Translations under genes and position numbers: made by a program
Notes under the pieces: model-generated
The model's database searches: none
The model's input: only the letters and a program-made list of their open reading frames with translations
What the model was told of the DNA's origin: nothing
DNA from: Bradyrhizobium guangxiense
Lineage (GTDB): Bacteria; Pseudomonadota; Alphaproteobacteria; Rhizobiales; Xanthobacteraceae
Length of the DNA stretch: 64,000 nt
Reading direction: 5' to 3'
Assembly (NCBI RefSeq): GCF_004114915.1
Contig: NZ_CP022219.1
Span: 5,486,501-5,550,500, forward strand
Shown: positions 36,950 through 45,942 of the stretch, one piece after another
Layout of the letters: the number at the start of each line of letters is the position of its first letter
Numbering within the stretch: the first letter of the stretch is position 1

Positions 36950-37900
36950 TCAGGCTGCCGGGTTGCGCCAGACGATGTCGCGGATCTGAACCGGCTTCGG
37001 GATCAGGCCGAGCTTGTAGAAGCGATCGGCGACGCCCTGCTGGGTCACCACGATGTCGTCGGTGACGGGCCCGATCACGAAGTTCGCGCGGTTGGCCGCG
37101 ACGGTCTGGATATCCAGGGGAACGCCGGTGATCGCGGCTAGCGATCTGGCGACCTCGTCGCGGTGCTGCTCGGCCCATCTGCCCGCCGCGGTCGTCACGT
37201 CGACGATCTGCTGCAAGATCGTCCCGTGGTTCTTCGCGAACTCGCGGTTGGCGATGTAGAAGGAGTTGGTCTTGGTGACCTCGCGCGCATTGATCAGAAT
37301 GCGGCCGTTCTGCCTGGTCTCGCCGATCGCAAAATACGGATCCCAGATCGCCCAGGCCTCGATGCTGCCATTGGCAAAGGCCGGGCCCGCATCCGGCGGC
37401 GTCAGATAGACCGAGGTGATGTCGGCATAGGTGAGGCCGGCCTTCTCCAGCGTCTGCACCACGACGTTGTGGGCGCTGGAGCCCTTGGTGAAGCCGACGC
37501 GCTTGCCCTTGAGGCCGGCAATGTCGCGGATTGACGAATCCCTGGGCACCAGGATGCCCTGCCCGTTGGTGATGGGCTGACCGGCGGCATAGACGATCGC
37601 GGCTCCCGCGGCCTGCGCGAACACCGGCGGGGGATCGCCGACCGCGCCAAAGTCCACGCTGCCGACGTTCATCGCCTCCATCATCGGCGGGCCCGAGGAG
37701 AACTCGATCCATTTCACCTCGATGCCTTGCGGCGTGAAATGTTTTTCCAGGGACGCCTGCTGGCGCGCGATCACCAGCACGCCGGTCTTCTGGTAGCCGA
37801 TACGAATTTCCTTCACCGCGCCCTGGGCGATTGCAGGCGAGGCAATCGCTGCAGTGGCCGCAGCTCCGATCGACAGCTTGAGAAAGTCACGACGTTGCAT
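36950..37900 (-). CDS. ssuA: Aliphatic sulfonate-binding protein SsuA
   Basis: A 316-residue periplasmic binding protein. The N-terminus MQRRDFLKLSIGAAATAAI is a twin-arginine-like signal (RRDFLK) with cleavage near AIAQG. The mature part matches the SsuA/TauA fold with IRIGYQKTGVLVIARQ, EFSSGPPMMEAMNVGSVDFGAVGDPP (in parts), GQGILVPRDSSI and GSIEAWAIWDPY. It captures sulfonates and delivers them to SsuC/SsuB. It is the first gene of the operon; GGGAG lies before the start. Confidence 0.94.
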   Translation of the reverse strand: MQRRDFLKLSIGAAATAAIASPAIAQGAVKEIRIGYQKTGVLVIARQQASLEKHFTPQGIEVKWIEFSSGPPMMEAMNVGSVDFGAVGDPPPVFAQAAGAAIVYAAGQPITNGQGILVPRDSSIRDIAGLKGKRVGFTKGSSAHNVVVQTLEKAGLTYADITSVYLTPPDAGPAFANGSIEAWAIWDPYFAIGETRQNGRILINAREVTKTNSFYIANREFAKNHGTILQQIVDVTTAAGRWAEQHRDEVARSLAAITGVPLDIQTVAANRANFVIGPVTDDIVVTQQGVADRFYKLGLIPKPVQIRDIVWRNPAA

Positions 37901-37910
37901 TCCACACTCC

Positions 37911-37926
37911 CGGCCGCGCGCGGCCG
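37911..37926. promoter_or_regulatory. Perfect 16-base palindrome in the ssuA leader
   Basis: CGGCCGCGCGCGGCCG is self-complementary and lies immediately 5' of the ssuA ribosome site. In RNA it would form a hairpin next to the start; in DNA it could be an operator. A second palindrome TCGCATGCGA occurs at 37935-37944. Confidence 0.4.
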
Positions 37927-38398
37927 TTGCTCGTTCGCATGCGAGAATGATGGTGCGGGTTGTCGAATGTGTCGAGACGTCCAGAAAAATAGCGATGCGA
38001 GCACTGCGCGCGCGGCAGTGCGCATGATTAATCTTTCAAGCGGCCGCGACGTCGCAGAGGGATTTTTATCGCACGCGAATGTGAGCGCCGCGCGAGTCTG
38101 CCGAGGCGCGGCGGAGCGCTGGAACCGAAAATGTCGAAAACAACCCCATGCACAGTAGACGGCGATAGCGCGATCAATGACTTAGGCGGCAGGTAATTTG
38201 CGCCGCAGGCAAGACAATTTGCGTCGTCGGACAAAACAGGAGCATGATGGCATGATCGCGGCCTAAGAGCATTTTCGGTTCTGATTGAATCAGAACCGAA
38301 GCTCTAGCTTCTTGTTTTGACGCGTTTTCTTCGCGCGAACCGGTGTCCACTTCGCTCGAAAACGCTCTAAGAGCGTTCGGGCAAGACGCAAGCTCGTC
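37927..38398. other. Intergenic region upstream of ssuA with repeat sequence
   Basis: This 470-base gap contains the ssu promoter region at its left end and a repeat unit (38264-38370) at its right end. A 68-codon reverse-strand frame at 38028-38234 has no ribosome site and a composition unlike a protein, and is not called. The middle part looks like degenerate intergenic repeat sequence. Confidence 0.4.
38264..38370. repeat. Dispersed intergenic repeat with terminal inverted ends
   Basis: The unit contains TTTTCGGTTCTGATT followed by its complement AATCAGAACCGAA (a perfect hairpin), and its ends TAAGAGCATTTTCG and CGAAAACGCTCTAA are imperfect inverted repeats. This pattern is widespread between genes in Bradyrhizobium and relatives. 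Confidence 0.8.
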
Positions 38399-39565
38399 CT
38401 AATGCAGCCATCGCACCGGCAAATTCTGCAGGCCCCGAAACGCCCAACCGCCAATCCGCACCGGCTCGTCGTCGGCGATCTCGAGCTTCTTCGCCCGCGT
38501 AAACACGGTCGGCAGCGCGACGTCGGCGATCATGGCGCGGGATGCGAAGGCGCCGGCGCAGAAATGGGGACCGGCGCCGAAGGCGACGCTCTTGGTCACG
38601 TCGCGGCGCAGGTCGAACTCGTCGGCGCGGTCGAAATGCTTCTCGTCGCGATTGGCGGAGCCGAACATCAGGAACACGCGCTCATCAAGCTCGAAGGCGA
38701 CGTCACGGATGGTCCAGGGCTTTGCGATGCGGCGCGGCGACATCCCGATCGGCGAGATCCAGCGGGCGTATTCCTCGAACGCCTGCAGCCAGGTCACTTC
38801 ACCGCGAAGGACCAAGTCGAGCTGGTCGGGATGGGTCAAAAGCGCCCACACCGTGCCGGCGATGGCCTTGCGCGGTTCGTTCTGTCCGCCTGAGATCGCG
38901 AGCTTGACGTTGGCGCGCACGCTCTCCATCGGCATGCCCGAGGCGAGTAGAACCCCGAGGATGCTCTGGTCGGGATGCTTGCGCATCACCGGCAGGATGT
39001 CGTCGATCGCAGCATCGATGCCCGACGTCGCGGCATGGCAGCGCGCCTCGACATCGGGATCGCCGGCGTAATTGGCGATGCCCTCGATCATGCCCTGCGA
39101 CCAGGCGTCCATGTCGCCAAAGCCGATATTGGTGAGGCCGGTGATCGACTTCAGGCATTCGCCGGAGAATGGCAGCGCGAAGTCGCGCATGAAGTCGCCC
39201 CGCCCCGGCTCGATCGCATCGATGATGCGATCGGCATGGGCCTGGAACACTGCGGTCCAATGCGCCTTCACCGTCTTCGGCGACACCGTCGGGAACATCG
39301 CACGCCGCTCGACCTGATGCGCCTCGCCGTCCTTGCGCATCATGTTGTGCCCCATCAGCCGGTTCATCAGGCCGGCGGGCTGGTGCGAGGAGAACACGTC
39401 GATCTGCTTCTCGGAGATCGAGATGTCGTCGCGGCTGGTCAGCAGCGTCGAGCCGAGCTGCGGCACGAAGGCGATCGGCGCCTCCTTGCGCATTTTTGCG
39501 AGCATCGGATAGGGATCGGCCCAGAACGCGACGGGATCGATGTCGATGCGTGGCGCGGTGCTCAA
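38399..39565 (-). CDS. Cytochrome P450
   Basis: A 388-residue soluble P450. The heme-binding loop FGAGPHFCAG places the thiolate Cys at about residue 336; the K-helix ExxR is EEYAR (265-268); and FGSANRDEKHFDRADEFDL is the usual region before it. The I-helix reads ISGGQNEPRKA: the usual acid-Thr pair is replaced by Glu-Pro, so the proton-delivery Thr is missing. The start is a TTG at 39565 with AAGGGAG upstream; the longer frame to 39670 does not fit the family. No ferredoxin gene is adjacent. The substrate is unknown. Confidence 0.92.
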   Translation of the reverse strand: MSTAPRIDIDPVAFWADPYPMLAKMRKEAPIAFVPQLGSTLLTSRDDISISEKQIDVFSSHQPAGLMNRLMGHNMMRKDGEAHQVERRAMFPTVSPKTVKAHWTAVFQAHADRIIDAIEPGRGDFMRDFALPFSGECLKSITGLTNIGFGDMDAWSQGMIEGIANYAGDPDVEARCHAATSGIDAAIDDILPVMRKHPDQSILGVLLASGMPMESVRANVKLAISGGQNEPRKAIAGTVWALLTHPDQLDLVLRGEVTWLQAFEEYARWISPIGMSPRRIAKPWTIRDVAFELDERVFLMFGSANRDEKHFDRADEFDLRRDVTKSVAFGAGPHFCAGAFASRAMIADVALPTVFTRAKKLEIADDEPVRIGGWAFRGLQNLPVRWLH

Positions 39566-39682
39566 GCTTCGCTCCCTTGCTATATCCCCGTCGACCAAAA
39601 CGTGACTGGGATAAAACCTAGCGCGTTCAGGCGCCGCCGTCTGTCCCCAGCGATTGGGACAGGGCGTCACTGGGCGCGTCTA

Positions 39683-40657
39683 CTAGGCAGCCTGCCGAAA
39701 TGCGACTTTGGCGATCGCATCGCTCAGGACATCGCCGCCTGCACCCGGACGCGTGCCCTGCTCGGCGAGATGGCGACGGAAGGCCCGCGCGCCGGGCACG
39801 GCATGAAATGCGCCGACGAAGTGCCGCGTGATCGCATGCAGCCGAGTGCCGCGCGCGAGCTGCTGCTCGATATAGGGCTTCATCGCCTCGAGCGCGGCCT
39901 GCATGGACCCATGCGGGGCCGCTTCGCCAAAAATCTCGGAGTCGACGGAGAGCAGCCGCCACGGTTCCTGATAGGCAGCGCGGCCGAGCATCACGCCGTC
40001 GACATGTTCGAGATGCGCCTTCGCTTCCTCGATTCCGGAAATCCCGCCGTTGATGATGACGGGCACGTCGGGCATCGCGCGCTTGAGCCGATAGACGCGG
40101 TCGTAGTCGAGCGGCGGGATGTCGCGGGTCTCCTTCGGCGACAGACCGTTGAGCCAGGCCTTGCGGGCATGCACGATCAGCGCATCGCAGCCGGAGGCGA
40201 CCACCGCGCGCGCAAGCGCGTCGAGCGCCACTTCAGGATCCTGATGGTCAATGCCAATGCGGCATTTCACCGTGACGGGAACCGCGACCGCGCGCTTCAT
40301 CGCCTCAACGCACCTCGCCACCAGCTCGGGCTCCGCCATCAGGCAGGCGCCGAAGCGGCCGTCCTTCACGCGATCCGACGGACAGCCGACATTGAGATTG
40401 ATCTCGTCATAGCCGAACGCCTCGCCGATCTGCGCAGCCTGCGCCAGCTCGCGGGGATCCGACCCGCCAAGCTGAAGCGCGACCGGATGCTCGACCGCGT
40501 CGAACCCAAGCAGCCGCTCGCGGTCGCCGTGAATGATGGCTCCGGTCGTCAGCATCTCCGTGTACAGCAGCGCCCGCCGCGTCAGATGGCGATGGAATAC
40601 CCGACAGTGCCGGTCGGTCCAATCCATCATCGGGGCAACACTGAATTTGTATTTCAT
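39683..40657 (-). CDS. dusA: tRNA-dihydrouridine(20/20a) synthase DusA
   Basis: A 324-residue FMN enzyme that reduces uridine to dihydrouridine in the tRNA D-loop. Motifs: SVAPMMDWTDRHCR, the LYTEMLTTGAI loop, LQLGGSDP, INLNVGCPSDRV with the catalytic Cys, and HARKAWLNGLSPKENR-like (HARKAWLNGLSPKETR here), which is diagnostic for DusA. GGISGIEEAKAHL and GVMLGRAAYQEPW complete the FMN site. The length is normal. Confidence 0.96.
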   Translation of the reverse strand: MKYKFSVAPMMDWTDRHCRVFHRHLTRRALLYTEMLTTGAIIHGDRERLLGFDAVEHPVALQLGGSDPRELAQAAQIGEAFGYDEINLNVGCPSDRVKDGRFGACLMAEPELVARCVEAMKRAVAVPVTVKCRIGIDHQDPEVALDALARAVVASGCDALIVHARKAWLNGLSPKETRDIPPLDYDRVYRLKRAMPDVPVIINGGISGIEEAKAHLEHVDGVMLGRAAYQEPWRLLSVDSEIFGEAAPHGSMQAALEAMKPYIEQQLARGTRLHAITRHFVGAFHAVPGARAFRRHLAEQGTRPGAGGDVLSDAIAKVAFRQAA

Positions 40658-40946
40658 ATCAATGACTTAAACGAATTGCCGTCCCAATGCAACGGCGCGC
40701 GACTGAATTTTTCCTCAGCATATTCAAGCGCATATCTGATGGTTCGGATTCCGGAGCGCGTTCTGCGCGCCGAAGGCGTGCCAGGCGATATCACCGGACG
40801 GATGGGCTGGACAAGCGGCCTCGGCGCGCAGGCTGTCTATTGGCGCCGCACGATTGCGGTCGAGCTCCGGGGCACGCGGTGGTCGACGCCAACAAGGGCG
40901 TCGACTGCGTCCTGCCAAGGTCCCGCATGCCGTGATTGCGCCCTTG

Positions 40947-41708
40947 CTAGAACTGGACGCCACGCGTCAGCGCACCGTCGACGACGAGGTTCGTCCCGGT
41001 GATGAAGCTCGCCGCGCGGCTCGCCAGGAACACCACCGCATTGGCCATTTCCTGCGGCGTACCCATCCGTCCCGTCGGATTGAGCGCCAGCGCGGTCTTG
41101 TAGAGCTCGGGGTTGTTGTCCTTGATCATGTTCCAGACCCCACCCTCGAAATAGGTGTTGCCGGGCGAGACCGAATTGGCGCGGATGCCCTTCGCCGCGA
41201 GCTGATTGGCCAGGCCTTGCGTGTAATGGATGATCGCCGCCTTGAAGGTGCCGTAGGGACCGGCGGCAAAATCGACCTCGCGGCCGGAGACGCTGGAGAT
41301 GGTGACGATCGCGCCGGCCTTGCTCTTCTCCAGATACGGCATGGCCGCGTTCCCCAGCCGCACCGTGCCCATCATGTCGGTCGAGAATTCCTTCTGCCAG
41401 CTCTCGTCGTCCTGTCCGATCGCGAGCGCGCTGACATTGGCGACGACGACGTCGATGCCGCCGAGCTTTGACGCCATATCGCCGACCCAGGCCTTCAGGA
41501 CCGCCGCATCGGCAACGTCGACCGCGCCGCCATAGGCCGCAACGCCCTTGGCCTTGAGCGAAGCGACGGTGCTTTCGACCTCAGCCAGATTACGGGAGCA
41601 CACCCCGACATCGGCGCCCTCGGCGGCAAATGTTTCGGCGATCGCCCGGCCGATTCCCTTGGTGCTTCCCGTGACGAGAACTTTTGCGCCCTTGAGTCCC
41701 AGATCCAT
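40947..41708 (-). CDS. SDR family oxidoreductase (last gene of the amide operon)
   Basis: A 253-residue short-chain dehydrogenase/reductase. The NAD(P) motif is TGSTKGIG (TGxxxGIG), then VANVSAL in place of NNAG, catalytic Ser in ISSVSGRE, and Tyr/Lys in YGTFKAA: the Tyr and Lys are kept at YxxxK. The C-terminal FITGTNLVVDGA is typical. It lies 22 bases after the tandem nitrilase gene in the same direction, so it probably oxidises or reduces a product of that pathway, though it may be an independent gene. The longer open frame upstream is a shadow. Confidence 0.88.
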   Translation of the reverse strand: MDLGLKGAKVLVTGSTKGIGRAIAETFAAEGADVGVCSRNLAEVESTVASLKAKGVAAYGGAVDVADAAVLKAWVGDMASKLGGIDVVVANVSALAIGQDDESWQKEFSTDMMGTVRLGNAAMPYLEKSKAGAIVTISSVSGREVDFAAGPYGTFKAAIIHYTQGLANQLAAKGIRANSVSPGNTYFEGGVWNMIKDNNPELYKTALALNPTGRMGTPQEMANAVVFLASRAASFITGTNLVVDGALTRGVQF

Positions 41709-41730
41709 GGTCCGCTTCCTTCTTCTTGGT

Positions 41731-43470
41731 TCAGTAGTTGCTCGCCGCCATTTTGACCAATCCACGATAGCTGTGCGGCATGCGCATCGAGACCAGGTCC
41801 TTTCGGCGCACGACATTGGTCGGATAGACGCTGTCGAGATTGGTGGTGTCGACCAATGCGGTTGCAAGGCCCGTGCCGCCGGCCGCGATCGCCTCACGCC
41901 GCGGAAACGCGAACGTGTCGGGCCCGAACACGCCGCTCAGCCCGGGATAGAAGCGTTCGGGATCGGCGACATTGGCGAAGGCGAAGAACAGATTGTTCTC
42001 GCCGGCGCGAACGCGCAGATGATGCCAGTGATGCGGATCCGGACCAGTCGGAATCGGTCTCGGCTGCTCGATTTCCGTGCCGGCATGCGACGAACTGAAG
42101 CGGCCCTTGATCGCGGCAGGACAGGCGATGAGATCGCAGCCGCGCAGCGCCAGCACCCGGCCCGCCTCCGGAAACGAGGCGTCGTGGCCGATCAACAGGC
42201 CGATGCGGCCGATCGGCGTGTCCACGATGGTCCAGCCTTCTCCCGCGGTCGCCCAGCTTCGCTCGTCGGTGGTGAGATGCGTCTTGCGATAGAGCGAGAT
42301 GTCCCCGTCCGGAGCGACAAGGCAGGCGCTGTTGTAGAGCGTGTCGCCGGCGCGCTCCGCGAGGCCGCAGACGAGATAGAGACCCAGCTCCGCGGCGAGC
42401 TCCTCCAGGCGATCGGTCACCAGACCGGGTATCGGCTGCGCCGACGCCGCGGGATCGCCGAGACCGGTGACCGCGAGCTCCGGGAACACGACGAGGTCGG
42501 CGCCTTCGGCGCCGGCCTTGCGTGCGAGTGCCGCGATCTCCGCGAGATTCTGGTCGATGTCGTCGCCAGGCGCAAATTGCGCGACGCTGACCCGCGATGT
42601 CTTGCCGGGCGGCCACGGCTCGTGGCCATAGAGGCCGAAGAAGTCGCGCGGATTCCAGCTGAACGTATCGGTCAGCAGCTCCGGATAGAGTTCCGGCCGG
42701 CGCTGCGCGAAGACGGCTTCGCCGAGCACGCGGCGCGACCGCGCGGCGTCGAGATCGATCTCCGACAGCAGCACGCCGTCGCCCTTGTCGAGCACGGCGA
42801 TCACCTGCCCGTCCGGCGCGATCACGCAGCTGCCTCCGCTGAACTGCACGGTGCGCTCGAGCCCCCAGCGGTTGCTCTCGATGACGTAGCAGCCGTTCTC
42901 GAAGGCGCGGCTGATCCAGTAAGGCGCCGGCGTGCGTTCCGCCAGCCAGTTCGAAATGTGGCAGATGACGTCGGCGCCGCCGAGCGCCATCAGCCGCGCG
43001 GTCTCCACGAAGTGGATGTCCATGCAGATCAGCAGTGCGATGCGGCCGATCGGGGTCTCGAACACCTGGTTGTGCAGGTCGCCGGCCGCGGCCCATTTCG
43101 GCTCGGAGATGTAAGGATGCGTCTTGCGGTGACGGCCGACGATGCCGTCCGGCCCGATCAGGACGGCGGTGTTGAAATAGATGTTGTCCTCGTCGACCTC
43201 GGGCATACCGACCACGATGTAGCAGTCATGCTTGCGCGCCAGCGCTGCAAAGCGGCTCGTGGTCGGGCCCGGGATGGTCTCGACGAACGGCGCAACCTCG
43301 GCCCGGTCGAACCAGCAATAACCCGTCGTTCCCATCTCCGGCGTGACGATCAGCTTTGCACCGGCGGCCGCCGCCTGCTCGCAGAGCTCGAGCAGGCGGG
43401 CGATGTTGCCCGCCTTCTCGAACATGGTCGGCTCGAACTGGATGGCGGCGACCTTGTGAATGGTGGACAT
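41731..43470 (-). CDS. Tandem two-domain nitrilase-superfamily hydrolase with degenerate second domain
   Basis: A 579-residue protein made of two carbon-nitrogen hydrolase domains. Domain 1 (about 4-240) has a complete catalytic triad: Glu45 in TPEMG, Lys116 in HRKTHPY and Cys149 in LLICMDIHF. Domain 2 (about 293-560) keeps Glu331 in FPELAV and Lys396 in YRKTHLT, but the nucleophile position reads LLIGHDASF with Gly428 (codon GGC at 42189-42187). Domain 2 is therefore expected to be catalytically dead and may be structural or regulatory. The enzyme should hydrolyse an amide or nitrile in the cytoplasm. It lies 13 bases after the formamidase gene. The exact substrate is unknown. Confidence 0.9.
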   Translation of the reverse strand: MSTIHKVAAIQFEPTMFEKAGNIARLLELCEQAAAAGAKLIVTPEMGTTGYCWFDRAEVAPFVETIPGPTTSRFAALARKHDCYIVVGMPEVDEDNIYFNTAVLIGPDGIVGRHRKTHPYISEPKWAAAGDLHNQVFETPIGRIALLICMDIHFVETARLMALGGADVICHISNWLAERTPAPYWISRAFENGCYVIESNRWGLERTVQFSGGSCVIAPDGQVIAVLDKGDGVLLSEIDLDAARSRRVLGEAVFAQRRPELYPELLTDTFSWNPRDFFGLYGHEPWPPGKTSRVSVAQFAPGDDIDQNLAEIAALARKAGAEGADLVVFPELAVTGLGDPAASAQPIPGLVTDRLEELAAELGLYLVCGLAERAGDTLYNSACLVAPDGDISLYRKTHLTTDERSWATAGEGWTIVDTPIGRIGLLIGHDASFPEAGRVLALRGCDLIACPAAIKGRFSSSHAGTEIEQPRPIPTGPDPHHWHHLRVRAGENNLFFAFANVADPERFYPGLSGVFGPDTFAFPRREAIAAGGTGLATALVDTTNLDSVYPTNVVRRKDLVSMRMPHSYRGLVKMAASNY

Positions 43471-43483
43471 GAGCAGGCCTGCC

Positions 43484-44473
43484 TCAACCGAGATAGGACT
43501 TCTTGATCGAAGCACCCAACGTGTATTTGGGATCGACCATGTTGCCGAGCCTGACCCGACCGGCCTGGGTCAGCAGCATGTAGGCGTCGATCTCGTCGAA
43601 ACCGTAGTCCGCCGCCATCCAGCGGCAGAGCTCGCGATAGGCGATGCGGGCCGCATCCTCCATCGGCCGGGCCGAGCCGATGGTCATGATGAAGTCCTTC
43701 GTTTCCAGCCGCGGCCAGGCGATGGTCCAGTTCTTGATGAGATCGACCTGCACCGTGGTCACGGTCGGATGCTCGATGGCGACGCCGCAGAGCTCGCCAT
43801 CGCCCTGCGCGGCGTGGCAATCGCCGAGATAGAGCAGCGCGCCCTTGGTGTTGACCGGCAGGTAGATGATGGCGCCGACGCCGACATCCGGCAGGTCCAT
43901 GTTGCCGCCGTAGTAATCGGGGACCAGCGAAGAGATTGCCTCGATCTCCGGCGAGGTGCCGATGGTGCCGATGAACGGCTCATAAGGCAGCGTGATCTTG
44001 TCGTTCCATTTTGTGCCGGTCTTGGCGTCGATCTCGAGCTTCTTGACCCGCTCCGGCAGCGCCGGGTTGAGCAGCGCCGTGTTGCCCGTGCTGACCAGGC
44101 CACCGAACTCCGGCATGATCACCGTGGTGCCACGCGGCTGCGGGCCGCGCGGCACGATGCTCTCGATGTAGACCGCGAGCGTGTCGCCCTTCTCGGCGCC
44201 GTTGACGTGGATCGGGCCGTTCTGCGGATTGAGGAACGGGAAGTTGAGGATCTTCGACGGGCTGTCGGTCTCCTTCTTGATGCCGCCCTCGAACGCATCA
44301 TGGGTCTCCGCGGAGACGACCGCACCGGGATCGACGGTCAGCACCGGCTTTACATAGGGGCCATAGACATAATGGTACTTGCCCTGCTCGCCCTCGGTGA
44401 TGGTGTACGCCGTGCCGCCCTCGCCTTTGGCGACGCCCTTGCGGGCCATGATGGAGTCTTTCTGCCAGGACAT
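43484..44473 (-). CDS. fmdA: Formamidase/acetamidase (FmdA-type)
   Basis: A 329-residue acetamidase/formamidase that hydrolyses formamide or short aliphatic amides to ammonia and the acid. Motifs: FLNPQNGPIHVNGAEKGDTLAVYI (in parts), GPQPRGTTVIMPEFGG, MDLPDVGVGAIIYLPVNTKGALLYLGDCHAAQGDGE (in parts) and a C-terminal YMLLTQAGRVRLGNMVDP. The short 329-residue form is shorter than classical Methylophilus FmdA. GAAGGAGAAAAG precedes the ATG at 44473. It is encoded directly after the ABC transporter, matching the fmd arrangement of uptake plus hydrolysis. Confidence 0.88.
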   Translation of the reverse strand: MSWQKDSIMARKGVAKGEGGTAYTITEGEQGKYHYVYGPYVKPVLTVDPGAVVSAETHDAFEGGIKKETDSPSKILNFPFLNPQNGPIHVNGAEKGDTLAVYIESIVPRGPQPRGTTVIMPEFGGLVSTGNTALLNPALPERVKKLEIDAKTGTKWNDKITLPYEPFIGTIGTSPEIEAISSLVPDYYGGNMDLPDVGVGAIIYLPVNTKGALLYLGDCHAAQGDGELCGVAIEHPTVTTVQVDLIKNWTIAWPRLETKDFIMTIGSARPMEDAARIAYRELCRWMAADYGFDEIDAYMLLTQAGRVRLGNMVDPKYTLGASIKKSYLG

Positions 44474-44504
44474 TTGCTTTTCTCCTTCTGTCGTTGGCTC
44501 GTCT

Positions 44505-45233
44505 TCAAACCGCGAGATGGCGACGCATCTCGGCCGCATCGTCGAGCGCCGCGCGATCGAGGTTCGCGACGATGCGGCCCTTGTCCATGACGTAGCAGCG
44601 CTGCGCCATGGCGCGGATCATGTCGAGATTCTGCTCGACCAGGATGATGGTCACGCCGGTCCTGCGGTTGAGCTCGACCATGTTGCGCGCGATGTCCTGG
44701 ACGATGTTGGGCTGGATGCCCTCCGAGGGCTCGTCGAGCAGGATCAGACTGGGATCGGCAATCAGCACCCGGCCGATCGCAAGCTGCTGCTGCTGGCCCC
44801 CGGACATGGTGCCGGCGCGCTGATGCCAGCGCTCTTCGAGGATTGGAAAGGCCTCGACGATCTTGCGCCGGCCCGCTTCGGGAATGCCGCCGCCCTTGAT
44901 CGCGGCGCCAACGGCGACGTTCTCGCCGACGGTCAGGCGCGGAAACACGTCGCGCCCTTGCGGTACATAGCCCATGCCGAGACGCGCCCGCTTGTGCGCG
45001 GCCAGGGATTCCACGGCTTCACCACGATAGACGATCGAGCCGCTCATCGCCGGTACGAGCCCGATCAGGCTTTTCATCAGCGTCGACTTGCCGACGCCGT
45101 TGCGGCCGATCACGGCGACGATCTCGCCTTCGCGCACCTCGATCTCGAGGCCCTGGAGCACCGGCTTGCCGCCATAGCCGGCGCGCAATCCCAGGGTCGA
45201 GAGGATCACTTCCTTGCGCGGCATATCAAGCAT
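44505..45233 (-). CDS. Urea/amide-type ABC transporter ATPase (LivF/UrtE-like)
   Basis: A 242-residue ATPase. Walker A is GRNGVGKST, the Q-loop GYVPQGRDVFPRLTVGEN is the UrtE/FmdF form, the signature is MSGGQQQQLAIGRVL, and Walker B is LILLDEPSEGIQPNI. It pairs with the LivG-like ATPase to drive the two permeases. Its start overlaps the end of the preceding ATPase gene by eight bases. A second Met at 45224 is possible. Confidence 0.92.
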   Translation of the reverse strand: MLDMPRKEVILSTLGLRAGYGGKPVLQGLEIEVREGEIVAVIGRNGVGKSTLMKSLIGLVPAMSGSIVYRGEAVESLAAHKRARLGMGYVPQGRDVFPRLTVGENVAVGAAIKGGGIPEAGRRKIVEAFPILEERWHQRAGTMSGGQQQQLAIGRVLIADPSLILLDEPSEGIQPNIVQDIARNMVELNRRTGVTIILVEQNLDMIRAMAQRCYVMDKGRIVANLDRAALDDAAEMRRHLAV

Positions 45234-45942
45234 GGGCCTGCCCCAGATAGATCGCCGCCACGCGCTCATCGGCCACGATCTCGTCGATCGAGCCCTGCGC
45301 GAAGACCTGGCCGAGATGCAGCACGGTGACGCGATGCGCGACCTGCCGAACAAAGGCCATGTCGTGCTCGATCGCAAGCACTGTCATGCCGTCGGCATTG
45401 AGCCGCTGCACCATCTCGCCGGTCATGTGGGTTTCCTCCGGCGACATCCCGGCGGTGGGCTCGTCCAGCAGCAACAGGCGCGGCTTCAGGCTGATCGCCA
45501 TGCCGATCTCCAGCCATTGCTTCTGGCCGTGGCTGAGATTTCCGGCGGTCTGCGCCTGCTCGGATTCGAGGCCGAGGAAGGCGAGCAGCCGCGCGATCTC
45601 GACTTCGAGCTCGGCGCCGCGGTGCCGGCTCTGCAAGGCGATCTCGAGGTTCTGACGCACCGATAGGCCCCTGAAGACCCCGGGCACCTGGAACTTGACC
45701 GACAGGCCGCGGTGAATCCGCGCAAAGGATTTCAGCGCAGTGATGTTCTCTCCGGCAAAGAGGATGTCACCGCTGCCGGGATGGTGCTCGCCGAGGATCA
45801 GGCGGAACAGCGTGCTCTTGCCGGCGCCGTTGGGGCCGATCAGGCAGTGGATCTCGCCGGTTCGCAGCGTGAGGTCCACGGAATTGGTCACGTGCAGGCC
45901 ACCGAAATGCTTGTTCAGCTTGCGCAGCTCGAGCAGCGACAT
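45226..45942 (-). CDS. Urea/amide-type ABC transporter ATPase (LivG/UrtD-like)
   Basis: A 238-residue ATPase. Walker A is GPNGAGKST; the stretch GLSVKFQVPGVFRGLSV is the UrtD-like form of the Q-loop; the signature is LSHGQKQWLEIGMAI, with His for the second Gly as in this subfamily; and Walker B is LLLLDEPTAGMSPEET. Its start overlaps the livM-like stop by one base. The upstream open frame is a shadow. Confidence 0.92.
   Translation of the reverse strand: MSLLELRKLNKHFGGLHVTNSVDLTLRTGEIHCLIGPNGAGKSTLFRLILGEHHPGSGDILFAGENITALKSFARIHRGLSVKFQVPGVFRGLSVRQNLEIALQSRHRGAELEVEIARLLAFLGLESEQAQTAGNLSHGQKQWLEIGMAISLKPRLLLLDEPTAGMSPEETHMTGEMVQRLNADGMTVLAIEHDMAFVRQVAHRVTVLHLGQVFAQGSIDEIVADERVAAIYLGQAHA

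Noticed and set aside
38028..38234. 68-codon reverse-strand ORF upstream of ssuA
   Set aside because: No ribosome site, composition unlike a protein, and position within repeat-like intergenic DNA.
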